Source of the DNA: Flavobacterium difficile
GTDB lineage: Bacteria > Bacteroidota > Bacteroidia > Flavobacteriales > Flavobacteriaceae
Assembly (NCBI RefSeq): GCF_011392115.1
Contig: NZ_JAAJBT010000008.1
Location: 1 to 64,000 of the forward strand
Length of the DNA: 64,000 nucleotides
Direction: 5' to 3'
The notes under the pieces were generated by a model. It was not told the DNA's origin and did not search any database. It saw only the letters and a program-made list of their open reading frames with translations. Shown here in pieces: positions 35,023 to 43,831 of the stretch (within the stretch, counting starts at the first letter, position 1; every line of letters begins with the position of its first letter). The translations under genes and the position numbers were made by a program.

Positions 35023-35676
35023 TTATCCAGCAATTCTAATTTGTTTAAATTTAATGTTTTCTCCATTTTCAATTTTGAAGTAATAAATTACATTATATTC
35101 TGATTTTTCTATAATCTCATTTTCTCCATCGTTAACTTTTATTGGACTTACTGTTGTCAAATTTAAGACTATCTCGTTGCTTTTTTTATAGTAATTTGCG
35201 TAAATTTTATATTTCGTATTTTTTTCTGTTAATTCGATAGTTTCATATTCGCCTTCATTGAATAGAATTTCACTTTTTATTTTCAATATTCCACTTATAA
35301 ATAATTTTGTAAATATTTTGTCAAAATGCTTATCAAATTCAGATTCTGGAAATGGTGTAATTTTTTCTGTTAATTTTTTTAGAAACTCTTCATTTGCAAT
35401 ATTTTCCAAATACCAGATTTCGTTATTTTCATTATAAATTGGAAAGTCAATAAATCTTTTCACTTTCACTTTGTTTTTTTGATATACTGCATTTCTAAAA
35501 TCTCTAAAATTTTCAATTAAAATATTTATATCAGTTTTCGGTTCAATATTAATATTTTCGGTTTTTGAAATTTTGAAATTATCTTTTTTTTCTGGCAGAG
35601 ATTTTTTTTCTTCATTTTGTTTACAAGAAATAAACAGAAAAATCAATAATATTGACAAACTTTTATAAATTCTCAT
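35023..35676 (-). CDS. Cassette lipoprotein, unknown function (217 aa)
   Basis: The signal ends IFLFISC followed by KQNEEKKS. After a charged linker, a globular alpha/beta part has FRDFRNAVYQKNKVKVKRFI and a beta-rich C-terminal half (VIYYFKIENGENIKFKQIRI), similar to small NTF2-like periplasmic domains; that assignment is tentative. Confidence 0.75.
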   Translation of the reverse strand: MRIYKSLSILLIFLFISCKQNEEKKSLPEKKDNFKISKTENINIEPKTDINILIENFRDFRNAVYQKNKVKVKRFIDFPIYNENNEIWYLENIANEEFLKKLTEKITPFPESEFDKHFDKIFTKLFISGILKIKSEILFNEGEYETIELTEKNTKYKIYANYYKKSNEIVLNLTTVSPIKVNDGENEIIEKSEYNVIYYFKIENGENIKFKQIRIAG

Positions 35677-35731
35677 CTTTTATTTTTCTTAATTGTTCTT
35701 TTGTTTTCGGTCGTTCTACAAAATGACGCCT

Positions 35732-35854
35732 AACGTTCCGCGGCTTGCTGAAGTGGCGACTTCGTAACCGCTTATTTTCTTTCAAATATAATATTTCTTG
35801 CGGAAAGTAAACGTGATTTTAAAGAAAAAGTCGCCATTTTAGCAAACCGCTGTT
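35732..35854 (-). repeat. attC-like site 36, type B
   Basis: Type B with TATATTTG (loop GCGGAAAGTAAACG). Flanks GCCTAAC and GTTAACC. Confidence 0.9.
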
Positions 35855-36216
35855 AACCGCTGGCAAAACTTTCGCAATTCAGTTTTTCTTTCTGTATTTC
35901 TCGCAAAACTTTTCACGATTCAGATTTCACCGTTCTGTATTTAACGTAAAACTTTTCTCGATTCAGTTTTCATCGTTCTGTATTTCTCGTAAAACTTTTC
36001 ACAATTCAGTTTTCAACGTTCTGTATTTCTTGCAAAACTTTTCACGATTCGGTTTTTAACTTTCTGAAATTTTCGCAATACTTTTCACGATTCAGTTTTC
36101 ATCGTTCTATATTTTCCATAAGATTTTCAAGTTTTCGTAAATCAATATTTCATATTTTTACTCAAAAAAATAATTAAATTCAATCATTCACGAATCGTTC
36201 AAAATTGCTTGCGGTT
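35855..36216. repeat. Non-coding repeat cassette, family N4 (copy c)
   Basis: 43-bp unit family as at 18416 and 21880, shortest copy. Ends GTTAACCGC / GCGGTTAAC. Confidence 0.8.
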
Positions 36217-36340
36217 AACGTTCCGGCGCTTGGCGAGGTTGCGAACTTCGGAACTGATTATTTTCTGTTAAAGATAAAATTTCTTGCGAAATGTAAACGT
36301 GTATTTACTACAAAATTCGCAATCTTGCCAAACGCCTGTT
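36217..36340 (-). repeat. attC-like site 37, type A
   Basis: Type A; -7 region TATCTTTA. Flanks GGTTAAC and GTTAGCG. Confidence 0.9.
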
Positions 36341-36355
36341 AGCGGCTGTGCGTGA

Positions 36356-36739
36356 TTATTTGCAAAAGTTTGATTTAAATTTGCCTTGTTCGTATTCGTA
36401 TAAAATTTCTCTTTGCTCAAATATATCCGAATCTAAATTCGCCTCAGATATGTTTTTATATTTTATTTTTAAATGGTTTTCATTTACGAAATTCTTCCAT
36501 ATTTTAAGTTCTTCACTTGTTGGAAAATAAACTATTCCAACATAAGTTCCATCGTACTTTTTTGGATAAATACCAGTTAGGCATGCGATTGAATTTGGCA
36601 GTTTAATATTGTATCCATATCCTTTCTCAATCTGTTCGATTTGCGATATAATTTCGTCTGCTGCGTTTTTATATTTTTGATTCTGTGAAAAACCAACTCC
36701 AAAAAAAATAAGAAATATATATGTGTAAATTCTATTCAT
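36356..36739 (-). CDS. Cassette secreted protein, unknown function (127 aa)
   Basis: ATG at 36739 starts a signal peptide (MNRIYTYIFLIFFGVGFSQ). The mature part of about 108 residues contains GYGYNIKLPNSIACLTGIYP and TYVGIVYFPTSEELKIW. No family recognised. Confidence 0.75.
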   Translation of the reverse strand: MNRIYTYIFLIFFGVGFSQNQKYKNAADEIISQIEQIEKGYGYNIKLPNSIACLTGIYPKKYDGTYVGIVYFPTSEELKIWKNFVNENHLKIKYKNISEANLDSDIFEQREILYEYEQGKFKSNFCK

Positions 36740-36779
36740 TTTATATAATTTTATGCAGTTCTGCGGTCGCATTGCCGCT

Positions 36780-36902
36780 AACGTTTCGCGGCTTGCTGAA
36801 GTGGCGACTTCGTAACCGCTTATTTTCTTTCAAATATAATGTTTCTTGCGAAAAGTGAACGTGATTTTAAAGAAAAAGTCGCCATTTTAGCAAACCGCTG
36901 TT
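36780..36902 (-). repeat. attC-like site 38, type B
   Basis: Type B, spacer GTTTC. Flanks CGCTAAC and GTTGGGC. Confidence 0.9.
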
Positions 36903-37375
36903 GGGCGTTCGGTTTTTTCAGTTGTTGTTTATCTAAATTAGTTAGTAATATTTATTTCTACTGTTGCTATAATTTTTTTCGCGCATTCAATATTTCTTTT
37001 CGCGCATTGAATATTTCTTTTCGCGCATCGAATATTTCTTTTCGCGCATTGAATATTTCTTTTCGCGCATTGAGTATTTCTTTTCGCGCATCAAATATTT
37101 CTTTTCGCGCATTGAATATTTCTTTTCGCGCATCGAATATTTCTTTTCGCGCATTGAGTATTTCTTTTTGCGCATTGAATATTTCTTTTCGCGCATCGAA
37201 TATTTCTTTTCGCGCATTGAGTATTTCTTTTCGCGGTTCCTATAATACTTTCCGCGGTCGTTATATTTCTTTTTTTGGTTATTAATAAAATAATCGTGAA
37301 TTGTTATTTTTCTATGCTAAACTTTAATCTTCTTTAAGGATTTCTCTCTTTTTACGTTCAGCGAAACTGACGCCC
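36903..37375. repeat. Repeat cassette, family N6, with 21-bp minisatellite
   Basis: Twelve nearly perfect 21-bp units (CGCGCATTGAATATTTCTT plus two T) occupy about 36979-37233. On the minus strand each unit encodes MREKKYS and begins with its own ATG; the frame is open for 76 codons from the first ATG (37217-36987) and ends at a TGA made by one base change in the last unit. The plus strand is also open. Whether a heptad peptide is made is unknown. Ends GTTGGGCGT / ACGCCCAAC. Confidence 0.8.
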
Positions 37376-37499
37376 AACGTTCCGGCGCTTGGCGAGGTTG
37401 CGAACTTCGGAACCGATTATTTTCTATCAAAGATAAAATTTCTTGCGAGAAATAAACGTGAATTTACTACAAAATTCGCAATCTTGCCAAACGCTTGTT
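37376..37499 (-). repeat. attC-like site 39, type A
   Basis: Type A with TATCTTTG. Flanks GCCCAAC and GTTGTGC. Confidence 0.9.
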
Positions 37500-37512
37500 G
37501 TGCGTAGTGTTT

Positions 37513-38028
37513 TTATTTATCAGTTATAAGTTCAATTTCTTTTTCATTTTTCAGCAACCAATTTTTTGCGACTTCTATTATAATCTGATTAATATTATGC
37601 CTATTTGCATTTTCCCAATAATGACTATATTCTTCACCAAAATTAAAATCATCCCAAGCCCAATAGAGCAATGAAAAATCAAAAAGATTAGCATAGTCAT
37701 CATTATCTTGGCAAAAAGTATGTATTAGTTTTAGGTTTTGCTCAATATTTTCGGATTCGGTTATTTTCTTTATGTAATAAGTACTATAACTCAAAATTGC
37801 ATCATCATCATCTAAAGCCTTTATGTTTAATTCATTTAAAGCTTTTTTTAGATATTCTATGACCTCAAAGTATTGACTTGGTTTAGATATTCCAGCTAAA
37901 ATCAATAAATTTTCAGAATAATGTTCTAATAATAACATTTCATAAGCCCAATCAATACAATCGTCAGAATTAAAATTTTCGATTTCTGAAAAAGCAACTA
38001 TTTTATATGTTAAATCACTAAATTTCAT
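37513..38028 (-). CDS. Cassette protein, helical, unknown function (171 aa)
   Basis: Soluble and acidic, with long helices (CIDWAYEMLLLEHYSENLLIL, YFEVIEYLKKALNELNI) and an aromatic C-terminal part (SLLYWAWDDFNFGEEYSHYW). The plan resembles small helical immunity-type proteins of Bacteroidota but I cannot name a family. Cassette ends match over 10 bases (GTTGTGCGTA). Confidence 0.75.
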   Translation of the reverse strand: MKFSDLTYKIVAFSEIENFNSDDCIDWAYEMLLLEHYSENLLILAGISKPSQYFEVIEYLKKALNELNIKALDDDDAILSYSTYYIKKITESENIEQNLKLIHTFCQDNDDYANLFDFSLLYWAWDDFNFGEEYSHYWENANRHNINQIIIEVAKNWLLKNEKEIELITDK

Positions 38029-38060
38029 TTATTTACGATTTTTTCAGCAACATTACGCAC

Positions 38061-38184
38061 AACGTTCCGGCGCTTGGCGAGGTTGCGAACTTCGGAACCG
38101 ATTTTTTTCTGTTAAAGATAAAATTTCTTGCGAAATATAAACGTGTATTTACTACAAAATTCGCAATCTTGCCAAACGCCTGTT
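38061..38184 (-). repeat. attC-like site 40, type A
   Basis: Type A; -7 region TATCTTTA, loop GCGAAATATAAACG. Flanks GCACAAC and GTTGTAT. Confidence 0.9.
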
Positions 38185-38201
38185 GTATGCAGTATGTATT
38201 T

Positions 38202-39002
38202 TCAAAACCAATTCCAATTGTATTCTAAGTCTTTCTTTTGGTCTTCTGAAAATGTTACTATTTCATAATAATATTCTTTGCCTTTAGAATCTTTTTGAAG
38301 TTGAAACTTTCCATTGGAATTCAATGAATAAATTTTACTAATAATATGAACTGGAGTAGCTCCGTGATAATCTCCTTTGTAATTAGTTGAAATATAGCTT
38401 AATTTTTTATTGAATGGGAATTTATAGAAATCCAAATCTGCTCCCCTAAAATTTTCAAAAAGATTTAATTGATTTTTATTTTGATCATAAATCAAGTAAT
38501 CTGTTACACCACTGCCAAGTCCAGTTCCTGGTCTTGAAATGAATTCTAAAAAAAACACATTATTAGAATTGAATTTATACATTTTCACTTTCTGAAGACT
38601 GTTGCAGAACATTTTATCGTTACCTCCGTCAGTAGGATTATTTATTATTTTAAGGTTTTCTGCTAAAATTTTGTTTGAATTTATTTTAATCCAATTAATA
38701 TTTAAACTATCCTTTTTAAAAATCTGTATATTGTTATTTCCAATTTTATAATTTTCTAACTGACTTATTTTATATTCAGTAACCAATGAATCAACTGGTT
38801 GAATTTTATATGTTTTTATCGATTCTAATAACGCATTAAAATGCTTTTCTTTTAAAGAAATTTCTATATTCTTTTCAGCATTTATTTTATGATTTTCAAC
38901 TTTTTGATTTTCTTTGGGTAAATTTAAAGAATCATGATTTCTTGTTTTTTCCGAACAAGCTAAAATCTGAATAATAATTATTATGTATAATGTCTTTTTC
39001 AT
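38202..39002 (-). CDS. Cassette lipoprotein, unknown function (266 aa)
   Basis: The signal ends IQILAC. A helical, charged N-terminal third is followed by a beta-rich domain with FFLEFISRPGTGLGSGVTDYL and NKKLSYISTNYKGDYHGATPV, strand-turn repeats reminiscent of beta-propeller blades. No family recognised. Confidence 0.75.
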   Translation of the reverse strand: MKKTLYIIIIIQILACSEKTRNHDSLNLPKENQKVENHKINAEKNIEISLKEKHFNALLESIKTYKIQPVDSLVTEYKISQLENYKIGNNNIQIFKKDSLNINWIKINSNKILAENLKIINNPTDGGNDKMFCNSLQKVKMYKFNSNNVFFLEFISRPGTGLGSGVTDYLIYDQNKNQLNLFENFRGADLDFYKFPFNKKLSYISTNYKGDYHGATPVHIISKIYSLNSNGKFQLQKDSKGKEYYYEIVTFSEDQKKDLEYNWNWF

Positions 39003-39011
39003 ATTGCATAC

Positions 39012-39135
39012 AACGTTCCGGCGATTGGCGAGGTTGCGAACTTCGGAACTGATTATTTTCTATCAAAGATAAAATTTCTTGCGAGAAATAAACGTGAATT
39101 TACCACAAAATTCGCAATCTTGCCAAACGCCTGTT
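39012..39135 (-). repeat. attC-like site 41, type A
   Basis: Type A with arm variant GGCGATTGGCG and TATCTTTG. Flanks ATACAAC and GTTGTAG. Confidence 0.9.
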
Positions 39136-39145
39136 GTAGGCAGTA

Positions 39146-39829
39146 TTATTTGCAATTCTTGAGTTTAACCTCTCTTATTGAATCAAATTTGGCAACATAT
39201 TTCCAGCCATATTTTTCCTCCAAATCCTTGTAAGTGCTCACTTCAAATTCTTGATAGTTTACAGATTCATTTTTGTTGTTCACTATGGTTCCGCTTGTTC
39301 CCCAACCAAAAATTCCTATTTTATTGCGTGATGGCTCATGTGAATTTTTTTCTATTGTATATACTTCATTAAAATCTCGAACGTCCATTTTATCGATTAA
39401 CTCTTTGTTTTTTTGTTTATCAACATAGTAGTAAGTGTGATCGATATAACCAGATTTGTATTCATTTGCTATGATTAGAATTCCATCTTTCGGAATATTA
39501 TAAGTTATTGTGTCATTTTCCACTTTCAATTCTATACCACATTTCTGTCCATAAACAATATTTACAGTTCCTCTGTATTCTTCAGGTATCAAAAAAACTT
39601 CTTTAGGTAAAGTATCTATTTTTATACAGATATTTATAAATAATGGAATGAAAATTATTGGAAACAAAGTCCATAAAACTTTGAACTTTAATACATTTTT
39701 TGAAAACCATATAAAAATAATACCAATTCCAAGTAAAATTAAAGGAATGAAATAGTAATAAATTAAACCTGGTACGAATCCAATTCCAATTGTACATAAA
39801 ATAATTATAAATACTCCTAATTTATACAT
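39146..39829 (-). CDS. Cassette membrane protein, DUF6843-like soluble domain (227 aa)
   Basis: Three N-terminal hydrophobic helices (about 4-23, 27-44, 52-70), then a periplasmic domain starting FLIPEEYRGTVNIVYGQKCG and containing GYIDHTYYYVDKQ, which resembles the DUF6843 family of envelope proteins. The C-terminus is charged. Function unknown. Confidence 0.75.
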   Translation of the reverse strand: MYKLGVFIIILCTIGIGFVPGLIYYYFIPLILLGIGIIFIWFSKNVLKFKVLWTLFPIIFIPLFINICIKIDTLPKEVFLIPEEYRGTVNIVYGQKCGIELKVENDTITYNIPKDGILIIANEYKSGYIDHTYYYVDKQKNKELIDKMDVRDFNEVYTIEKNSHEPSRNKIGIFGWGTSGTIVNNKNESVNYQEFEVSTYKDLEEKYGWKYVAKFDSIREVKLKNCK

Positions 39830-39865
39830 TTCGTCTTTTAAATTCAGGGTTCAAATATTGCCTAC

Positions 39866-39989
39866 AACGTTCCGGCGCTTGGCGAGGTTGCGAGCTACGG
39901 AACAGATTATTTTCTATCAAAGATAAAATTTCTTGCGAGAAATAAACGTGTATTTACTACAAAATTCGCAATCTTGCCAAACGCCTGTT
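39866..39989 (-). repeat. attC-like site 42, type A
   Basis: Type A (GAGCTACGGAACAG) with TATCTTTG. Flanks CTACAAC and GTTATAA. Confidence 0.9.
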
Positions 39990-40001
39990 ATAAGCAGCCT
40001 A

Positions 40002-41000
40002 CTAATTTAGTTTCATTTCTTCCTCAAATAGATAACTATTTTTATCAATTTTTATTTTTTCAACATAGCTATCAAATTTTGGGTTTGGATTTTTTATTAT
40101 TGCAATGTAAAGATTCCTCGAAAGTGTTTCTTTTCTAAACTTATTTTTCACTTTAATTGTTTTGTCAAATAAATCAAAAGTTTCCTTTTCGTCAGGGAAA
40201 AAAGTCAAAGTTTTGAATATTATTCTCCATTTTGGATAATTATAAAATTTATCTTTCCATTCTTTTTTGAATACTTTAGTTACTGAATTATATAAACTCT
40301 TATCAGGAAAGTTTTGAATCGCTAACAAACCATAAGTTTCAGTATTTTTATTTTCAAAATAACTCAAGATTATACTTAAATCATTTTTATTTTGATATTT
40401 GGCAAGTTTTATTAATGATTCAGGAAATTTTTTTTCGGTCGCTATTTTTCTAATTAATTGATAATTATCGTTATTCTCTTCTAGATTTTTTATTAGACTA
40501 TTTTTATAATTAGAGTTTGAATTAACATCATGTAAAATAAGGTTTTCAATATACTTAATATATTCGGTTAAATTTTCCGAATTACTTTTTCTTAATTTTT
40601 CTATTAATACTGAAATATATTCATCGCCTAAATTAGATTTGTAAAAATTATCAAAATTAAATTCTATTGGAGTTTTATTATTTATGTTATCCAGTAATAT
40701 TTTTTTTCCATCTGATATATTTAGTTCACACAATAAATAGAAAGAAGTTAATGAAATTGAATTCGAATTATTATCAAGTTTATCAATTAATGTATTTTTA
40801 TAAAGTGTCGAATCAATCTTTTTGAGATTTGTAATATTACTTAGATTTACAACACTATCTAAGATTTTTATATAATTGATTTCTATTTTCTTATTTATTT
40901 CAATTTGTTTTGAGATTTTCTCAATTTCAAAATCTAAATTTTGAGCAAAATTTAATTGAAAAAATAATAAAAGAAGTAGTTTATAATACGATTTTCTCAT
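40002..41000 (-). CDS. Cassette secreted helical protein, unknown function (332 aa)
   Basis: The signal peptide ends QLNFAQ. The mature protein is mostly helical with repeated Leu/Ile/Asn-rich segments (LIEKLRKSNSENLTEYIKYI, LIKLAKYQNKNDLSIILSYF), suggesting an alpha-solenoid of HEAT or similar type. No family recognised. Cassette ends match over about 14 bases with one mismatch. Confidence 0.75.
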   Translation of the reverse strand: MRKSYYKLLLLLFFQLNFAQNLDFEIEKISKQIEINKKIEINYIKILDSVVNLSNITNLKKIDSTLYKNTLIDKLDNNSNSISLTSFYLLCELNISDGKKILLDNINNKTPIEFNFDNFYKSNLGDEYISVLIEKLRKSNSENLTEYIKYIENLILHDVNSNSNYKNSLIKNLEENNDNYQLIRKIATEKKFPESLIKLAKYQNKNDLSIILSYFENKNTETYGLLAIQNFPDKSLYNSVTKVFKKEWKDKFYNYPKWRIIFKTLTFFPDEKETFDLFDKTIKVKNKFRKETLSRNLYIAIIKNPNPKFDSYVEKIKIDKNSYLFEEEMKLN

Positions 41001-41011
41001 AGGTTGCTTAT

Positions 41012-41135
41012 AACGTTCCGGCGCTTGGCGAGGTTGCGAGCTACGGAACTGATTATTTTCTGTTAAAGATAAAATTTCTTGCGAGAAATAAACGTGAATT
41101 TACTACAAAATTCGCAATCTTGCCAAACGCCTGTT
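41012..41135 (-). repeat. attC-like site 43, type A
   Basis: Type A; -7 region TATCTTTA. Flanks TTATAAC and GTTAGTG. Confidence 0.9.
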
Positions 41136-41146
41136 AGTGGCAGTTT

Positions 41147-41785
41147 TTATCTTATTATTAATCCGTAATATCCTTTTATTAAACTTAATACCTCACCACT
41201 TATGGCGTCAATTTCGATAATTTCAGTTTCACCACAGTCTTGACCATAAGCATTTTTACTTTTAGTCACTTTATTTATAGAATAATAGATGTGTTTTCCT
41301 TTTTTTTCATCAAATTTAAGTTTAGGTTTAGAAATTTCGAATCCTTTTTCTTTGAATGATTTTATTGCAATATTTTCTGCGTTTTCAATTGTTATAAAGT
41401 TTGAAGGTGAATTATTTTTAAGAAAATCAGGAATAAAATCAATTTTTATCGGCTCAATAAGGTTAAGTTTTTCATTAAGTTTTATCCAAAATCCAGTTTC
41501 AACGATTTGTAGTTCTTCACTTTGGAAATGATATAAAACCCAAATTTCAGTTACTTTTTTTCGCAATACTCTTTTTGATAAAAATTTCCCTGTTGTATTA
41601 TAATTATTATTTGTTTTGTATTTATAAAATGAGCCTTCAGAAATCGTGAAATATTTAAAAAGATTTTCTCCAATAGTAGCAGTTAAAATACTATCAGTAG
41701 TTTTGATAATATTTTCTGTTTTTATTTTTTGAGAAAATATTGATAAAGGGAAAATTAAATAGACAAATAAAAATTTAAGTTTCAT
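41147..41785 (-). CDS. Cassette secreted protein, PepSY-like C-terminus (212 aa)
   Basis: The signal peptide ends SIFSQ. A beta-rich N-terminal half is followed by ENAENIAIKSFKEKGFEISK and EIIEIDAISGEVLSL, the helix-then-strands pattern of PepSY-type domains. Function unknown; such domains often bind or inhibit peptidases. Confidence 0.75.
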   Translation of the reverse strand: MKLKFLFVYLIFPLSIFSQKIKTENIIKTTDSILTATIGENLFKYFTISEGSFYKYKTNNNYNTTGKFLSKRVLRKKVTEIWVLYHFQSEELQIVETGFWIKLNEKLNLIEPIKIDFIPDFLKNNSPSNFITIENAENIAIKSFKEKGFEISKPKLKFDEKKGKHIYYSINKVTKSKNAYGQDCGETEIIEIDAISGEVLSLIKGYYGLIIR

Positions 41786-41832
41786 AAGTTTTTGATTCAG
41801 TGTTTTCTAGATTTCGCGAGCGAATTGCCACT

Positions 41833-41956
41833 AACGTTCCGGCGCTTGGCGAGGTTGCGAACTTCGGAACCGATTATTTTCTATCAAAGATAAAATTTCT
41901 TGCGAGAAATAAACGTGAATTTACTACAAAATTCGCAATCTTGCCAAACGCCTGTT
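41833..41956 (-). repeat. attC-like site 44, type A
   Basis: Type A; TATCTTTG at 41885-41892. Flanks CACTAAC and GTTAGTG. Confidence 0.9.
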
Positions 41957-41970
41957 AGTGGTAGCTTTTT

Positions 41971-42990
41971 TTATAAGTAATCCATATGATTAGGTTTGTT
42001 TTGGTCAATTTTGTCTCCGTGAAAAGTAAATACATCATATTCATTTCCTTCATTTTGTACAAATATGTAGCCTTTGACTTGATAAAAGTTTAAAAATATT
42101 TTATCGTATTCTATTGGGACAATTAATTTATTATCAGAATTGTAAACACCCCATTTTCCACCTTTAATAGTCCACATATCAACTTGATATTCATCGTCAA
42201 AATACAATTCGCCTCCAATATTTACTGCATATAAATTATTGCTTATTTCTTCAACCCAATCATAATTACTTGGCAAAATAGTTTTTTCATTTTCATCTAT
42301 AATTCCCCACTTCATATTTTTCAAAACTAAATTCTCGCCATTATTTTCGAATTCAGGATTGCCTATCGCTATTTTAAAATGATTTTGATTTCTTAAAAAA
42401 TCAATGTAGTCATATTTGTTTGGAATAATTGTATTGAAAGAAGAATCTATAATTCCCCATTTTCCAATATATTCTGTTATATCGGTGTCATAAGAATCTA
42501 TTTTGGTTTCAATTGAATTTATAATAGATTTATGGTAATGGCAATTTTTTCCAGTTGGTGCGCCATATGTATTACTTTGTGTAAATAATATTTGATCAAA
42601 TGGCAATTTTTCGATTTTTCCAGAATTAAAGTCAAACGAAAAAAGTTCGTTTTTTGTATTTCTTATTTGTGTCTTTTGGTCTTTAGTAATGGCATAAATG
42701 CTAATATATTCAAAATCCAATATTATGTCATTTTCTATACTTAACAAACCACACATATTATCTTCTCTTCTTACGCTAAATACTTTTTCATCATTAATTC
42801 TCCAGCAATTTATGTCTATGTAAATTGGCTCTATTATAACTGAATATTTTTTGAAGCCAAAAAAATCATTTTCAACTTTTAAAACTCCTTTCTTTTTTTC
42901 GAAGTTTCTAAAAACAATTATGTCATCATAATTAATATGATTTTTTATGTTATATTTTTTTAGAATAGTTTTGGAAAGTTCTACTGACAT
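41971..42990 (-). CDS. Cassette WG-repeat protein (339 aa)
   Basis: At least four WG-type beta repeats: KKGVLKVENDFFGFKKYSVI near the start, KWGIIDSSFNTIIPNKYDYI, KWGIIDENEKTILPSNYDWV and KWGVYNSDNKLIVPIEYDKI. WG repeats form beta-rich scaffolds in many Bacteroidota proteins. No signal peptide is visible, so it may be cytosolic. Partner unknown. Confidence 0.88.
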   Translation of the reverse strand: MSVELSKTILKKYNIKNHINYDDIIVFRNFEKKKGVLKVENDFFGFKKYSVIIEPIYIDINCWRINDEKVFSVRREDNMCGLLSIENDIILDFEYISIYAITKDQKTQIRNTKNELFSFDFNSGKIEKLPFDQILFTQSNTYGAPTGKNCHYHKSIINSIETKIDSYDTDITEYIGKWGIIDSSFNTIIPNKYDYIDFLRNQNHFKIAIGNPEFENNGENLVLKNMKWGIIDENEKTILPSNYDWVEEISNNLYAVNIGGELYFDDEYQVDMWTIKGGKWGVYNSDNKLIVPIEYDKIFLNFYQVKGYIFVQNEGNEYDVFTFHGDKIDQNKPNHMDYL

Positions 42991-43043
42991 ATTGAATTTT
43001 TTAAAACATCTTTGATTCTTGATTCTGCGATAAAGTTACCACT

Positions 43044-43167
43044 AACGTTCCGGCGCTTGGCGAGGTTGCGAGTTTCGGAACCGATTATTTTCTGTTAAAG
43101 ATAAAATTTCTTGCGAAATGTAAACGTGAATTTACCACAAAATTCGCAATCTTGCCAAACGCCTGTT
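43044..43167 (-). repeat. attC-like site 45, type A
   Basis: Type A; -7 region TATCTTTA. Flanks CACTAAC and GTTAGGC. Confidence 0.9.
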
Positions 43168-43741
43168 AGGCGATGTTTTTCTTAATTGGATATTCAAAAT
43201 CAGGATAAATTTTATCAAATAATTCTAATTCCTCTACGTCATATTTTTTTTCGCACCATCCTGTTGAAATATTGATTTCTCCAAAGCCAAAATAAAACAA
43301 ATCATTTTCATAATATCTAATTTTATTTTCAGAAAAATAACTCAAAGTTGTTTCAAGTGAAGAACCTTTTTCATTCAAAAGTTTTTTACGATTTAACCAA
43401 AATAATGTATTATCACCATAAATACCACCAATTTTAATTTGTGCTGTTTCAAAATCTAAATTTTTTAAAATGTCCTCAAATTCAAAAATAAAATTATTTA
43501 ATTCAATTGTGTCTCGTAAGAAATACTTTGCACTTCGTCCAAATGTAATAAAAACATTGTCGTAGCAATATGGTTTTTCCTCTGTTCCAATTGAAAAAAT
43601 TGCAGGATGAAAATAAAAATAGTTTTTTGTTATTAAATCATTTTGAATAAACTTAATTGCGTCTTTATGATTTCGTGTCTCATTTTTTGCGTAGTCCATA
43701 TCTAGCATTAAAACACCGTAAAAATAATTCCATTCAAACAT
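43166..43741 (-). CDS. Cassette protein, unknown function (191 aa)
   Basis: Soluble, starts MFEWNYFYGVLMLDMDYAK. Aromatic and acidic with FYFGFGEINISTGWCEKKYD near the end; no family recognised. The TAA stop lies in the R box of the recombination site (bases 43166-43168), so the gene uses every base of its cassette up to the junction. Confidence 0.75.
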   Translation of the reverse strand: MFEWNYFYGVLMLDMDYAKNETRNHKDAIKFIQNDLITKNYFYFHPAIFSIGTEEKPYCYDNVFITFGRSAKYFLRDTIELNNFIFEFEDILKNLDFETAQIKIGGIYGDNTLFWLNRKKLLNEKGSSLETTLSYFSENKIRYYENDLFYFGFGEINISTGWCEKKYDVEELELFDKIYPDFEYPIKKNIA

Positions 43742-43831
43742 ATATTTTATTTTTAGTTGGTTATTCTATTAAACAATATTTGTTGTTATAAAGTAACATT
43801 GGATTCTTGAGTCTGTGTTAAAATATCGCCT

